Counted from the first letter of the stretch, positions 15,502-23,314 are shown. The stretch: DNA of 28,843 nt from an uncultured Wenzhouxiangella sp. (GCA_937876395.1 CALEIM010000074.1:1-28843), one strand, 5' to 3'. Notes: generated by a model from the sequence alone, not told the origin. Translations and numbers: made by a program.

Positions 15502-16070
15502 GTCTGGACTTTCCCGGTAAAACCCGAATGCTCGAGCGGATTCATCAGGCCGTCGCCCAGGACTGCCCGCGCGCCATTACCGAAAACCTCCGCGCCTGTC
15601 TGAGCGAGCTGGTCACCGACGAGCGAGTCGAACTCCCCAAATGCGTCTTCCAGCCCAGCACCGATCACTACTCTCGCCGACTTCTTCACCAGGATCCAAC
15701 GCTGGGCTACAGCGTGCTGGCCATGACCTGGGCGCCGGGCCAGTCCACGCCGCTGCATGACCATGCCGGCATGTGGTGTGTCGAAGCGGTCTGGCACGGC
15801 GAAATCGAAGTCGTCCAGTACGAACTGATGGAACACGATAATCAGCGCTTCCGGCTCGAACCCAGGACGACCATGCGCACCGGAGTCGGCAGCGCCGGCA
15901 GCCTGATTCCACCCCACGAACACCACACGCTCTCAAACCCCAGCGCACATCAGACCGCAGTCACCGTGCATATCTATTCCGGCGCAATGGAAGAATGCAG
16001 CATCTTTCACCCGCTCGGCAGCGACTGGTTCCAGCGCAAGGCGACCGAACTCTGCCTCGACGCCGGCTGA
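15498..16070 (+). CDS. Cysteine dioxygenase type I, Arg-type
   Basis: This cupin-fold iron enzyme oxidises L-cysteine with oxygen to cysteine sulfinate. The 190-residue protein aligns by motif spacing with mammalian cysteine dioxygenase. Iron ligands are His87 and His89 (LHDH) plus His143 (HHTLSN). Arg60 (YSRR) matches the substrate-carboxylate arginine that separates cysteine dioxygenases from Gln-type mercaptopropionate dioxygenases. Cys94 and Tyr160 stand where the Cys-Tyr crosslink forms, and VHIYS (His158, Tyr160) matches the SLHLYS motif with Thr in place of Ser. ATG 15498 overlaps the upstream stop (ATGA) with no ribosome site of its own, implying translational coupling; an in-frame GTG at 15489 is less likely. 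Confidence 0.88.
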   Translation: MSLDFPGKTRMLERIHQAVAQDCPRAITENLRACLSELVTDERVELPKCVFQPSTDHYSRRLLHQDPTLGYSVLAMTWAPGQSTPLHDHAGMWCVEAVWHGEIEVVQYELMEHDNQRFRLEPRTTMRTGVGSAGSLIPPHEHHTLSNPSAHQTAVTVHIYSGAMEECSIFHPLGSDWFQRKATELCLDAG

Positions 16071-16094
16071 CCAGGGGGGGGCTGTCTTGCGAGC

Positions 16095-16122
16095 TTGATC
16101 TCGCTGAAAATGGTGCTACGAT
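16095..16122 (+). promoter_or_regulatory. Predicted promoter for tRNA-Leu
   Basis: TTGATC (16095-16100) and TACGAT (16117-16122), 16 bases apart, form a reasonable sigma-70 promoter. It lies about 80 bases before the tRNA and after the cysteine dioxygenase stop. Confidence 0.45.
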
Positions 16123-16204
16123 ACGCGCTTCTTGCGCCGGACGGCCATTGAGCATCGCCGGAAAGGCGGCCCAAAGCTGGCTCAAGACCCATCGTGATTG
16201 ATTT

Positions 16205-16291
16205 GCCGGGGTGGCGGAACTGGTAGACGCGCCGGATTCAAAATCCGGTTCTGGAAACAGAGTGCGGGTTCGATTCCCGCCCCCGGTACCA
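16205..16291 (+). tRNA. tRNA-Leu (anticodon CAA)
   Basis: An 87-base cloverleaf with a 7-bp acceptor stem (GCCGGGG with CCCCGGT, one G-U), a long type II variable arm typical of leucine tRNA, the T-loop GGTTCGATTCC, and an encoded CCA end at 16289-16291. The anticodon loop TTCAAAA gives CAA, which reads UUG. Confidence 0.97.
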
Positions 16292-16360
16292 TTATTCTAG
16301 AAAAAACAACAACCTGACAGCACTTGAGTTGTCCGCCCTGCGCGGCCCGACGCCCGGGCT

Positions 16361-16398
16361 GCCGGCCAACGCCTGGTGGCGAAGGCCGGCCAATTTTT
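16361..16398 (+). terminator. Rho-independent terminator downstream of tRNA-Leu
   Basis: The 7-bp arms 16361-16367 and 16384-16390 (GCCGGCC with GGCCGGC) enclose a 16-base loop and are followed by CAATTTTT. It ends the plus-strand tRNA transcript. Its T-tract overlaps the stop codon of the convergent gene that starts at 18220. Confidence 0.65.
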
Positions 16399-18220
16399 AC
16401 AGGTCGCGTGCGACTCGAAAGCCGACGCGCATGTCGGTTGCCGAAAATGCGCTGGAAATGCGGAACGCCGAACGTGACATGGCCGGCGTGCTCGACCAGG
16501 ACGCACCCCTGATCACGCGGCGTTCACAGCCGGGGTTGACCCAGGCCGAGCCGTCTGCAGGGGCGCGCACATAGCTGTCGTGCCAGCAGTCCTCGACCCA
16601 TTCCATGACATTGCCACCCATATCGAACAGGCCAAACGGATTGGCCTGCAGGCTGGCAACCGGCGCCGGCCCCCAGTGGCCGTCGGAATAGCGTCGAAAG
16701 GCGACATTCCAGCGTGCACCGGTATCGGAAACATCGCGGTCGCCGGTGACGTTCTCGACGTTATTTTGCGACGGTGAGCCGCTGCCCCACCAGTATGGTG
16801 TCTGCGTACCGGCCCGCAGCGCGTATTCGAATTCAGCTTCTGACGGCAGCCGGTAGCTGCGCCCGGTTTGATCTGACAGCCAGCTTGCGTAAGCCGTGGC
16901 GTCGCGCCACGAGATATGAATCACCGGCAGATTGTCGCCGGCATTCTCACCAGAGTAATCCTGGCGCCAATTGATGTTGTTCTCCTCATCCATGCGCCCC
17001 GTGTCCAGGCTGTAGACACGCGACCGACCGCTGATTTCGGCATCGGTTCGGTAGCCGGTATCGTTGATGAAGGCGGAGAACTGGCCAACCGTGACTTCGG
17101 TCCGGGCCAGCGCGAAACCGCGCTGGAAGACGACCCGGTGCTGCGGGCCTTCATTGCGAATGCGTTCGGATTCCCCATCGGGCGAGCCCATCATGAAGTT
17201 TCCGGCCGGCACAACCACCATATTCGGCGCGGAAATGCCCAGCCGCTCGATATCATCGCTGAACTGCTGGCCAGGCTCGAAGCTGCCGTACAGTCGGGCG
17301 TCGCTTAGCGAGGCTTCCAGCGCCTCGACCTCGGCCCGGTCCTGGCCCAGCGCCAGCAGGTCGGTTATTCCCGCTTCCGCCTGATCGTAGCGTCCGCTGT
17401 CAATATCGGCCAGCACCTGACGGCGCAGGGTAGCGATATGCTCCTGGCGAAAATCAGCGATATTCGCGCGAGCATCGGCGACCGCAGACGGCGCTTCATG
17501 GATCGATTCAGCCGCCACCAGAAGCGCTTCAGCCGCCTCGAAATCCAGCTCATCGCTGGCCAGCTCGACTGCGCTGGTCAGCAAAGCCTGGTGCGTGCCT
17601 GCCAGTCCGGACTGAGCGGCCGCATTGCCGGGTTCAATTTGCAGCACCTGGGCGAACAGCTCCGCGGCGTTGTTACCCGGTGGAGTGGTCAGGCGTCCCT
17701 CTCCGAGGGCCGTCTGGGCCTGGCGTAGAAACTGGCCGACAGACGCTTCACGCTCTACCGCTGCGCTCACCTCGGCGACAATTGGACGATCAGGCTCAAC
17801 CTCGCGGATTACGCCGGCAAGCTGTTGGGCCATGGCGTAATCTTCGGCCGCGAGCGCCGTATCAATGTCCACTTCGACTTCGTCCAGCAGGGCGCTGATC
17901 GCCTGCTGAGTGTCCGGATCATCGGGCACAAAGGCGCGGGTGCGCAGCAGCAGTTGCAAACGCGCATCCTGATCGGGATCGGGCAGATTGACGTTGGGCA
18001 TGTCTTCGACCGGTTCAGCCGGGAGGTCAAAAGTCGGCATGGCCATGGAGAATTCGTCTTCGCTACCGCCGATTACGTCACCGAGGCGGCGTACGCGGCG
18101 CTGTTCTTGCTCGCTTTCGGCCGGTGCTGTTGATTCGGCCCCTTCCGCCGCATCCTGAGCGTTTGCCTCCCAGGCAGTGAACGCGAGTGCGGCGCTGATT
18201 ACAAGCAGCAGATATCTCAT
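16397..18220 (-). CDS. Exported SUMF1/formylglycine-generating-enzyme-fold protein with helical repeats
   Basis: This 607-residue protein has a Sec signal peptide (residues 1-21, ANA-Q). A negatively charged linker follows, then a helical, TPR-like region (about 85-320) rich in Ala, Glu and Leu. The C-terminal domain (about 335-607) is of the SUMF1 type, with MVVVPAGNFMMGSPDGESE, RTEVTVGQFSAFI, the central RLPSEAEFEYALRAG, MGGNVMEWVEDCW and RVIRGASW. The C-terminal segment where the true enzyme keeps its two catalytic cysteines reads RSAFRISSAFSATDMRVGFR, without cysteine. It is thus probably not an active formylglycine enzyme; such domains often bind ligands or serve signalling and lipoprotein systems. 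The start at 18220 has an AGGAG site. It is read divergently from RNase D. Confidence 0.88.
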   Translation of the reverse strand: MRYLLLVISAALAFTAWEANAQDAAEGAESTAPAESEQEQRRVRRLGDVIGGSEDEFSMAMPTFDLPAEPVEDMPNVNLPDPDQDARLQLLLRTRAFVPDDPDTQQAISALLDEVEVDIDTALAAEDYAMAQQLAGVIREVEPDRPIVAEVSAAVEREASVGQFLRQAQTALGEGRLTTPPGNNAAELFAQVLQIEPGNAAAQSGLAGTHQALLTSAVELASDELDFEAAEALLVAAESIHEAPSAVADARANIADFRQEHIATLRRQVLADIDSGRYDQAEAGITDLLALGQDRAEVEALEASLSDARLYGSFEPGQQFSDDIERLGISAPNMVVVPAGNFMMGSPDGESERIRNEGPQHRVVFQRGFALARTEVTVGQFSAFINDTGYRTDAEISGRSRVYSLDTGRMDEENNINWRQDYSGENAGDNLPVIHISWRDATAYASWLSDQTGRSYRLPSEAEFEYALRAGTQTPYWWGSGSPSQNNVENVTGDRDVSDTGARWNVAFRRYSDGHWGPAPVASLQANPFGLFDMGGNVMEWVEDCWHDSYVRAPADGSAWVNPGCERRVIRGASWSSTPAMSRSAFRISSAFSATDMRVGFRVARDL

Positions 18221-18289
18221 GAGAATTTCAGCTCCTGTTGCTGGTCTTGCGAACTACGACATGCCCCATTCGGTAATCCGGGCGGGAGA

Positions 18290-18330
18290 ATGCCCCCCCG
18301 AGCATATCGTTCGAATATGAGAAAATATCC
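18290..18330. promoter_or_regulatory. AT-rich divergent promoter region between the SUMF1-fold gene and rnd
   Basis: In the 158-base gap between the two divergent genes this is the only AT-rich stretch. It holds an inverted repeat CATAT...ATATG (18303-18307 and 18315-18319) and -10-like hexamers on both strands. Neither -35 box is convincing. Confidence 0.3.
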
Positions 18331-18378
18331 CATCAGGCGCCTGACGACAACCTTCCTTGAAGCGGAGAACACAAAATC

Positions 18379-19560
18379 ATGCCCCAGCTCTTGTCGCCCA
18401 AGAGTGTACCGGATACCGAGCTCAACATGGCCCAAAATGCCGTGGAGACGGCCATTTTGCTCGATTCGGCCGAGGCCATCGCGGCCGCGAGCGATTCCTG
18501 GCACAGCGCAGCTGCCATCGGAATTGACACAGAGTTTGTCCGCGAACGTACATTTCACCCCCGCCCGGGCCTGATTCAGCTCAGCGACGGTCACTCGATC
18601 TGGCTGCTGGATGCGGTCAACTGTCGGCACAGTACACCGCTGGGCGCGCTTCTGGGCGATCAGAAAAACACCAAGATCCTGCACAGCGTCGGTGAAGACC
18701 TGGAGGTACTGCACGCCGTGGGTGGGAGCTGGCCCGAACCACTGTTCGACACCCAGGTCGCGGCCGCGATGCTCGGCCTGCCGCTGCAGATTCGCTACGA
18801 ACACCTGGTCGAGAAACTGTTGGGCGTAGAGTTGGTCGGCGGCAAAGCGCGCAATGACTGGTGTCGACGCCCTCTCTCCCCGGCACTGCTGGCCTATGCT
18901 GCCGAGGACGTGATCTGGCTGCCGCGTCTGAAATCGCTGCTCGAAGAGGATCTGGACAAAGCCGGTCGGCTGGCCTGGCACCGCCAGGACTGCGCTCGGA
19001 TCGTCACCCGCGCCGTCGCCGGAGACGATGTGCCGGCCCTGGCTCGCGTCAAGGGCGCCGGCCGCCTCAGTGATCCTGCTCTCGCCCATGCCGAAATGCT
19101 GGCCGAATGGCGCGAACAAACCGCCAGAAACAGGGATCTGCCACGCCGCTTCGTGATCGATGATGAGACCCTGATGACGCTGGCTCAATCTGCTGCCGAC
19201 AATTCACCGGATCAGGCCCTGGCCCAGCTACACGGCGGCCAGCGCAAACGTTATGGCGACGAATTGTCAGACCTGATGAGCCGTGCACCCTCGGCCAGCT
19301 TTAAGCGCCCGGACTGGATCGATCCGCTCGGCTCGCAGCAGCGCGAGCAGGTCAGGCTGGCTCAGAGCATTGTGCGCTCCGTGGCCGACGAACTGGGTGT
19401 GGAACCAGCCGTCATTGCCAGCAAGAAAGAACTCACGCGCCTGGTCCGCGGCGAGCATCCTGACTGGCTCAACGGTTGGCGCGGCGAAGTCCTCGCCGGC
19501 CGCCTGGAACCGGCATCTGTTACCATTTCGCCTCCGCCAACACCAGCGGCTCAGCACTGA
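18379..19560 (+). CDS. rnd: Ribonuclease D
   Basis: RNase D is a 3'-5' exoribonuclease that trims tRNA precursors. The 393-residue protein has the DEDDy active site: Asp50 and Glu52 in IDTEFVRERTF, Asp106 in SVGEDLEVL, and Tyr172 with Asp176 in YAAEDVIWL. An HRDC nucleic-acid-binding domain follows (about 205-290, from ARVKGAGRL), then a second HRDC-like helical segment. ATG 18379 has a GGAG sequence about 11 bases upstream; ATG 18427 is an alternative. Its stop is only 13 bases before tRNA-Arg, a possible substrate on the same transcript. Confidence 0.95.
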   Translation: MPQLLSPKSVPDTELNMAQNAVETAILLDSAEAIAAASDSWHSAAAIGIDTEFVRERTFHPRPGLIQLSDGHSIWLLDAVNCRHSTPLGALLGDQKNTKILHSVGEDLEVLHAVGGSWPEPLFDTQVAAAMLGLPLQIRYEHLVEKLLGVELVGGKARNDWCRRPLSPALLAYAAEDVIWLPRLKSLLEEDLDKAGRLAWHRQDCARIVTRAVAGDDVPALARVKGAGRLSDPALAHAEMLAEWREQTARNRDLPRRFVIDDETLMTLAQSAADNSPDQALAQLHGGQRKRYGDELSDLMSRAPSASFKRPDWIDPLGSQQREQVRLAQSIVRSVADELGVEPAVIASKKELTRLVRGEHPDWLNGWRGEVLAGRLEPASVTISPPPTPAAQH

Positions 19561-19573
19561 CCGCCACGTCCAA

Positions 19574-19650
19574 GCCCCGGTAGCTCAGATGGATAGAGCG
19601 GTCGCCTCCTAAGCGACAGGCCACAGGTTCGAATCCTGTCCGGGGCGCCA
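19574..19650 (+). tRNA. tRNA-Arg (anticodon CCT)
   Basis: A 77-base cloverleaf with acceptor stem GCCCCGG/CCGGGGC, D-loop TAGCTCAGATGGATAGAGC, T-loop GGTTCGAATCC and an encoded CCA end at 19648-19650. The anticodon loop CTCCTAA gives CCT, reading AGG. It starts 13 bases after the rnd stop. Confidence 0.97.
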
Positions 19651-19691
19651 TTACCGATGTGATCAACGTCGCCGACACTTGCCCGCGGGAG

Positions 19692-19721
19692 GCGACAGAC
19701 CCCGGCCATGGCCGGTACAAT
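19692..19721 (+). promoter_or_regulatory. Predicted fabI promoter with an embedded palindrome
   Basis: The -10 box TACAAT (19716-19721) and a weak -35 GCGACA (19692-19697) are 18 bases apart. Most of the spacer is a perfect 14-base palindrome, CCGGCCATGGCCGG (19702-19715), abutting the -10 box. The leader to the fabI start would be about 34 bases. Confidence 0.5.
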
Positions 19722-19761
19722 TTGCCGATCTGTCACATCTAAAAATGAGGAAAACATAAAA

Positions 19762-20547
19762 ATGGGCATGCTTGAAGGCAAAAAGGCCTTGATTGTCGGT
19801 GTCGCCAGCCCGCGTTCGATCGCGTGGGGCATTGCCGAGGCGATGCATCACCAGGGCGCTGAGCTGGCGTTTACCTATCAGAACGACAAACTCAAATCGC
19901 GGGTGCAGAAGATCGCCGATCAAACCGGCTCGAAACTGACCATGCCTCTGGACGTCGGCAGTGATGAGGAAATTACTGCGGTGTTCGAAACCATCGAAAA
20001 GGAGTGGGGAGCGCTCGACATCATCGTTCACGCGGTGGGCTTTGCGCCGCGCGAGCAGCTTGAAGGCGAGTTTGCCGATGTGGTGGATCGCGAGGGTTTT
20101 CGCATCGCCCACGATATTTCTTCTTACAGCTTTGCTGCCCTGGCACGCGGCGGGCGTCATTTGATGAAAGACCGCAACGGCGCGATGCTGACGCTGAGCT
20201 ATCTTGGCGCGGTACGCGCGATGCCCAGCTATAACGTCATGGGTCTGGCCAAGGCTTCGCTGGAAGCCTCGGTTCGCTACCTGGCCCACGGCCTCGGCCA
20301 GGAAGGCATCCGCGTCAACGGTATTTCGGCCGGGCCGATCAAAACCCTGGCTGCATCCGGAGTCTCGAAGCTGCGCGCCATGCTTGACCATGTTCAGGAA
20401 ACTTCACCACTGCGCCGCAACGTGACCACCGAAGACGTCGGCAACGCGGCGGCTTTTCTGTGCTCGGACCTGGCCGGCGGTATCACCGGTGAAATCACCT
20501 ACGTCGACTGCGGCTACAACATCGTCGGCATGGCTGGACTTGATTGA
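19762..20547 (+). CDS. fabI: Enoyl-[acyl-carrier-protein] reductase (NADH)
   Basis: FabI catalyses the last, NADH-dependent reduction of each round of fatty acid elongation and is the target of triclosan and isoniazid-like drugs. The 261-residue short-chain dehydrogenase has the divergent nucleotide motif GVASPRSIAWGIA. Its catalytic residues Tyr147, Tyr157 and Lys164 lie in SYLGAVRAMPSYNVMGLAKA, one residue off the E. coli numbering. The AVGFAPREQLEG loop is typical of FabI. ATG 19762 follows a GAGGAAAA ribosome site; the frame extends to 19708 but that part covers the promoter. Confidence 0.97.
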   Translation: MGMLEGKKALIVGVASPRSIAWGIAEAMHHQGAELAFTYQNDKLKSRVQKIADQTGSKLTMPLDVGSDEEITAVFETIEKEWGALDIIVHAVGFAPREQLEGEFADVVDREGFRIAHDISSYSFAALARGGRHLMKDRNGAMLTLSYLGAVRAMPSYNVMGLAKASLEASVRYLAHGLGQEGIRVNGISAGPIKTLAASGVSKLRAMLDHVQETSPLRRNVTTEDVGNAAAFLCSDLAGGITGEITYVDCGYNIVGMAGLD

Positions 20548-20568
20548 ATTTTCAAGACCGTAAATGAA

Positions 20569-20596
20569 AGGAGCCGGGCTTTACCGCCCGGCTCCT
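20569..20596. terminator. Bidirectional terminator hairpin between fabI and ppiD
   Basis: A perfect 11-bp GC-rich stem (20569-20579 with 20586-20596) with loop TTTACC lies between the convergent fabI and ppiD. On the minus strand it is followed by a T-rich run (TTCATTTAC); on the plus strand no clear T-tract is seen. Confidence 0.7.
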
Positions 20597-20654
20597 GACT
20601 GGAAAATCAGCGCATCCCGTTGGTGTGCCAAGGCCCACCAGCGATACCTGACGC

Positions 20655-22547
20655 TTATCTGAGCCGGTCTTCGACCACCGAAATCTTGGTGGTTTCGCGC
20701 AGCGAGGCGAGCAAGCCGCCAAACTCTTCGTTCATCCGGGTGAACTGTAGCTGGCGGCGCATCATGTCGCGCTCAAACTCGCTGGCGGCCGCTGGATCAC
20801 CGGCTTGAACCGACTCCAGACGCACCAGCGCATAGCCACCCTGGCGCGGCAGTACGTGCAGGCTGGGCGTGTCGCCGGGATTGGTTAGCTGAAAGACGGC
20901 TGTTACAAAATCCGGCCCATGCTGGAAATCATTGCGTCCAAGCGAGTCCAGGCTTACCAGTTCAACCTCCTCGGCTTCGGCCAGGCCTTCAAGGCTCTCG
21001 TCACCCTCGACCACGCGCTCGTACCAGCTTTGAGCCTGTTCCCGGGCCAGTTCAGCGGCTGCCTCGGCAAGCAGGTGCTCGCTGATTTCTTCGCTAACCT
21101 CAGCCAGCGGCCTGGGCTCGGCCGGTTCGTGTTCCAGAATCTTGATGGCCACCATATGGTTGCGCTCAAGCTCGATTGGATCGGCAATTGCGCGATCCAG
21201 CAGAACCAGGTCGGAAAAAGCTGCGTCAATCACCTGGGCGTCGGCGGCGATTCCTGAGTTTGTTCCAGCCCGGGTAAACCAGTCGCTTTCGCGAACCTCC
21301 AGGCCGAGCTCGTCGCTGAGCAGTTCAAGGCTGCTATCGTCGGCATACACCAGGTCAACCATCCGCTCGGACATCTCCAGGTACAGCGCTTCGCGCTGAC
21401 GTTCGAGATGTTCCTCAAGGATTTCCACGCTGGCCTCCTCAAGGCTCATGCCCTCGGGCGGGCGAACTTCGTCAAGCCGTATGAGATGCCAACCAAAGCG
21501 GGTCTCGACCGGCTCGGAAAGATCGCCGGGCTCGGCCAACGCATACAGGGCATCTTCAAAACCTTCAATCATGTCACCCGGCTCGATCCAGCCCAGATCA
21601 CCACCCTGCTCGGCCGAAGCAAAGTCAGCGGAGTTTTCAACCGCGAGATCCTCGAAGGATTCGCCGTTTTCAATGCGCTCGTGCAGTTGTGCAGCCAGCG
21701 ATTGCGCTTCGGCTCCGTTCTCAATGAGTATGTGCGATGCGCGCCGGCCTTCCGGCGTCAGATAGCGTTGGCGGGCGGCGTCATAGCGCTGCTGGATTTC
21801 TTCCTCACTCAGCGGGGCCTCGTCCAGCAATTCCTCGGGAACAAGTTCAACGTAGGCCAGGCGAACGCGCTCTTCGGTCGTGAAGGCGGCCAGATTGTCG
21901 TTGTAATAAGCGCTTATCTGTTCATCGCTGATCGCAATGCTGTCGACGAACTGCTCGGCACTGGCCTCAAGCAGGACCAGCGCGCGCGTCTGCTGCTGTA
22001 GCCTGATCATGCGGTCAACTTCCGCTTCGGTAACGATTGCTGAATCCGCCAGAGCATTCGGCAGCAAGCGGGTCTGCATGTCATCGCGCAGGCTGCGCTC
22101 AAAGCTGCGGGGTGTCTCTCCGGCTGCGCGCAGCGCCTGCAGGTAGACATCCGGGTTGAACTGGCCATCGATCTGGAAGTTTGGCACTTCGCGAATGGTT
22201 TCGGCAATCTGCCGATCGCTGATCGTGAGCCCCATATCCGCTGCGTACTGACGCAGCAGGAGCTGATCGATCATGCCTTCAAGATGCTCCCGACGGGCGG
22301 CCGGCTGATTGGTCACGACATCGTTGTAGCTGTCGCCCTGCTGCTGGCGCAATTGAGCACGGTAGCGGGCAAAGCTGGTCTGGAACTCGCTGTTGGAGAT
22401 CTCGGCATCGCCCACCACGGCCACGGCATCCTGTGGCACGGCGCGCATGTAGCTTTCCAAACCGAAAAAGAGAAAAGGCACGGCCAGCAGGCCGAGCACG
22501 AAAATGGCGACGATCCCGGTTACGCGATCACGAATGGCCTGAAGCAT
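20655..22547 (-). CDS. ppiD: Periplasmic folding chaperone / peptidyl-prolyl isomerase PpiD
   Basis: PpiD is an inner-membrane-anchored chaperone at the periplasmic exit of the Sec translocon. The 630-residue protein has a cytoplasmic start MLQAIRDRVTG, one membrane segment (about 12-31), a SurA-like N-terminal region (about 35-230), a parvulin domain (about 268-362, from RRASHILIENG to RFGWHLIRLDE) and a long C-terminal chaperone region. This is the normal PpiD layout and length (E. coli 623). The start at 22547 has an AAGGA site. It follows hupB, as in most gammaproteobacteria, with two tRNA genes inserted between. Its own promoter must lie in the short space after the tRNA terminator. Confidence 0.94.
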   Translation of the reverse strand: MLQAIRDRVTGIVAIFVLGLLAVPFLFFGLESYMRAVPQDAVAVVGDAEISNSEFQTSFARYRAQLRQQQGDSYNDVVTNQPAARREHLEGMIDQLLLRQYAADMGLTISDRQIAETIREVPNFQIDGQFNPDVYLQALRAAGETPRSFERSLRDDMQTRLLPNALADSAIVTEAEVDRMIRLQQQTRALVLLEASAEQFVDSIAISDEQISAYYNDNLAAFTTEERVRLAYVELVPEELLDEAPLSEEEIQQRYDAARQRYLTPEGRRASHILIENGAEAQSLAAQLHERIENGESFEDLAVENSADFASAEQGGDLGWIEPGDMIEGFEDALYALAEPGDLSEPVETRFGWHLIRLDEVRPPEGMSLEEASVEILEEHLERQREALYLEMSERMVDLVYADDSSLELLSDELGLEVRESDWFTRAGTNSGIAADAQVIDAAFSDLVLLDRAIADPIELERNHMVAIKILEHEPAEPRPLAEVSEEISEHLLAEAAAELAREQAQSWYERVVEGDESLEGLAEAEEVELVSLDSLGRNDFQHGPDFVTAVFQLTNPGDTPSLHVLPRQGGYALVRLESVQAGDPAAASEFERDMMRRQLQFTRMNEEFGGLLASLRETTKISVVEDRLR

Positions 22548-22594
22548 GATCCTTGGCTAACCCCGGCTGTAGTTTTGTGTGTCTCAAAATGAAC

Positions 22595-22616
22595 AGGGCG
22601 CCTCATGAGGCGCCCT
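22595..22616 (-). terminator. Terminator after tRNA-Asp
   Basis: A perfect 22-base palindrome (arms 22595-22605 and 22606-22616) starts 9 bases after the tRNA-Asp 3' end on the minus strand. It is followed by GTTCATTTTG, a modest T-rich run. It probably ends the hupB-tRNA transcript ahead of ppiD. Confidence 0.65.
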
Positions 22617-22625
22617 GGCGGTTAG

Positions 22626-22702
22626 TGGCGGAGTGGACGGGACTCGAACCCGCGACCCCCGGCGTGACAGGCCGGTATTCTAACCAACTGAACTACCACT
22701 CC
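22626..22702 (-). tRNA. tRNA-Asp (anticodon GTC)
   Basis: A 77-base cloverleaf with acceptor stem GGAGTGG/CCACTCC and an encoded CCA end. Anticodon loop CTGTCAC gives GTC. It lies 7 bases downstream of tRNA-Val in the same direction, so both come from one precursor. Confidence 0.97.
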
Positions 22703-22709
22703 TTGATCC

Positions 22710-22785
22710 TGGTGGGTGCTGGAGGGCTCGAACCTCCGACCCTCGCCTTGTAAGGGCGATGCTCTCCCAGCTGAGCTAAGCACCC
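22710..22785 (-). tRNA. tRNA-Val (anticodon TAC)
   Basis: A 76-base cloverleaf with acceptor stem GGGTGCT/AGCACCC and an encoded CCA end. Anticodon loop CTTACAA gives TAC. Its 5' end is 14 bases after the hupB stop, with only a small 5-bp hairpin (22786-22799) between. Confidence 0.97.
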
Positions 22786-22799
22786 CGGGCGTAAGCCCG

Positions 22800-23072
22800 C
22801 TATTTTATCGCGTCTTTGAAGCCTTTACCAGCCTTGAATGACGGAGTTTTCGACGCCTTGATCTGAATCGTTTCCCCGGTGGACGGATTGCGACCCGTGC
22901 GAGCGGCCCGTTCCTTGACGGAGAAGGTGCCAAAACCAATCAATGACACCGTATCTCCCTGCTTCAGTGCTTGTGTGATTGAATCGATGGTGGAATCCAG
23001 GGCGCGCTGCGCATCGGCTTTTGACAAGCCGGCGCTGGAGGAAATGCTTTCGACCAGTTCGGATTTATTCAT
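22800..23072 (-). CDS. hupB: DNA-binding protein HU-beta
   Basis: HU is a small, abundant nucleoid protein that bends and compacts DNA without sequence preference. The 90-residue protein shows the whole family pattern: MNKSELVESI, the GFGTFSVKERAARTGRNP signature (about residues 46-63) with the DNA-intercalating Pro64-type turn in GRNPSTGE, and the basic end KTPSFKAGKGFKDAIK. It follows lon, as is usual, but a strong terminator and a leader of roughly 120 bases separate them. A TTGATG...TATACC pair with a short 15-base spacer may be its promoter. Two tRNAs follow directly. Confidence 0.97.
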   Translation of the reverse strand: MNKSELVESISSSAGLSKADAQRALDSTIDSITQALKQGDTVSLIGFGTFSVKERAARTGRNPSTGETIQIKASKTPSFKAGKGFKDAIK

Positions 23073-23221
23073 GTTTCTGTTGCTCCAGAAATTGTCTGTT
23101 CAAGTGGATGCAGCGGCCAGTCCCCTCGTTGCTGCTTGTGTCGACCCCCAGGGGCAGCATCCGATCCGCTGTTGGCCAACGATGGTATATCACTCTCCCC
23201 CTGGCATCAATAGGATGAGCA

Positions 23222-23268
23222 GGAAAAATCGCCTGGAAATACTGGAACTACGGCATTTCCAGGCGATT
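23222..23268 (-). terminator. Rho-independent terminator after lon
   Basis: Perfect 14-bp arms (23255-23268 and 23227-23240) enclose a 14-base loop. On the minus strand they run straight into a TTTTTCC tract, 47 bases after the lon stop. This separates lon from hupB transcription. Confidence 0.85.
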
Positions 23269-23314
23269 ATCGTGCTTTGATGAGCTAATCCGCTGTTGTG
23301 CTCCCGGGCGAGGC

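Noticed and set aside
16205..19650. tRNA-Leu and tRNA-Arg as integration sites of a genomic island
   Set aside because: No integrase, no duplicated tRNA 3' end and no composition change flank them; the genes between are ordinary chromosomal ones.
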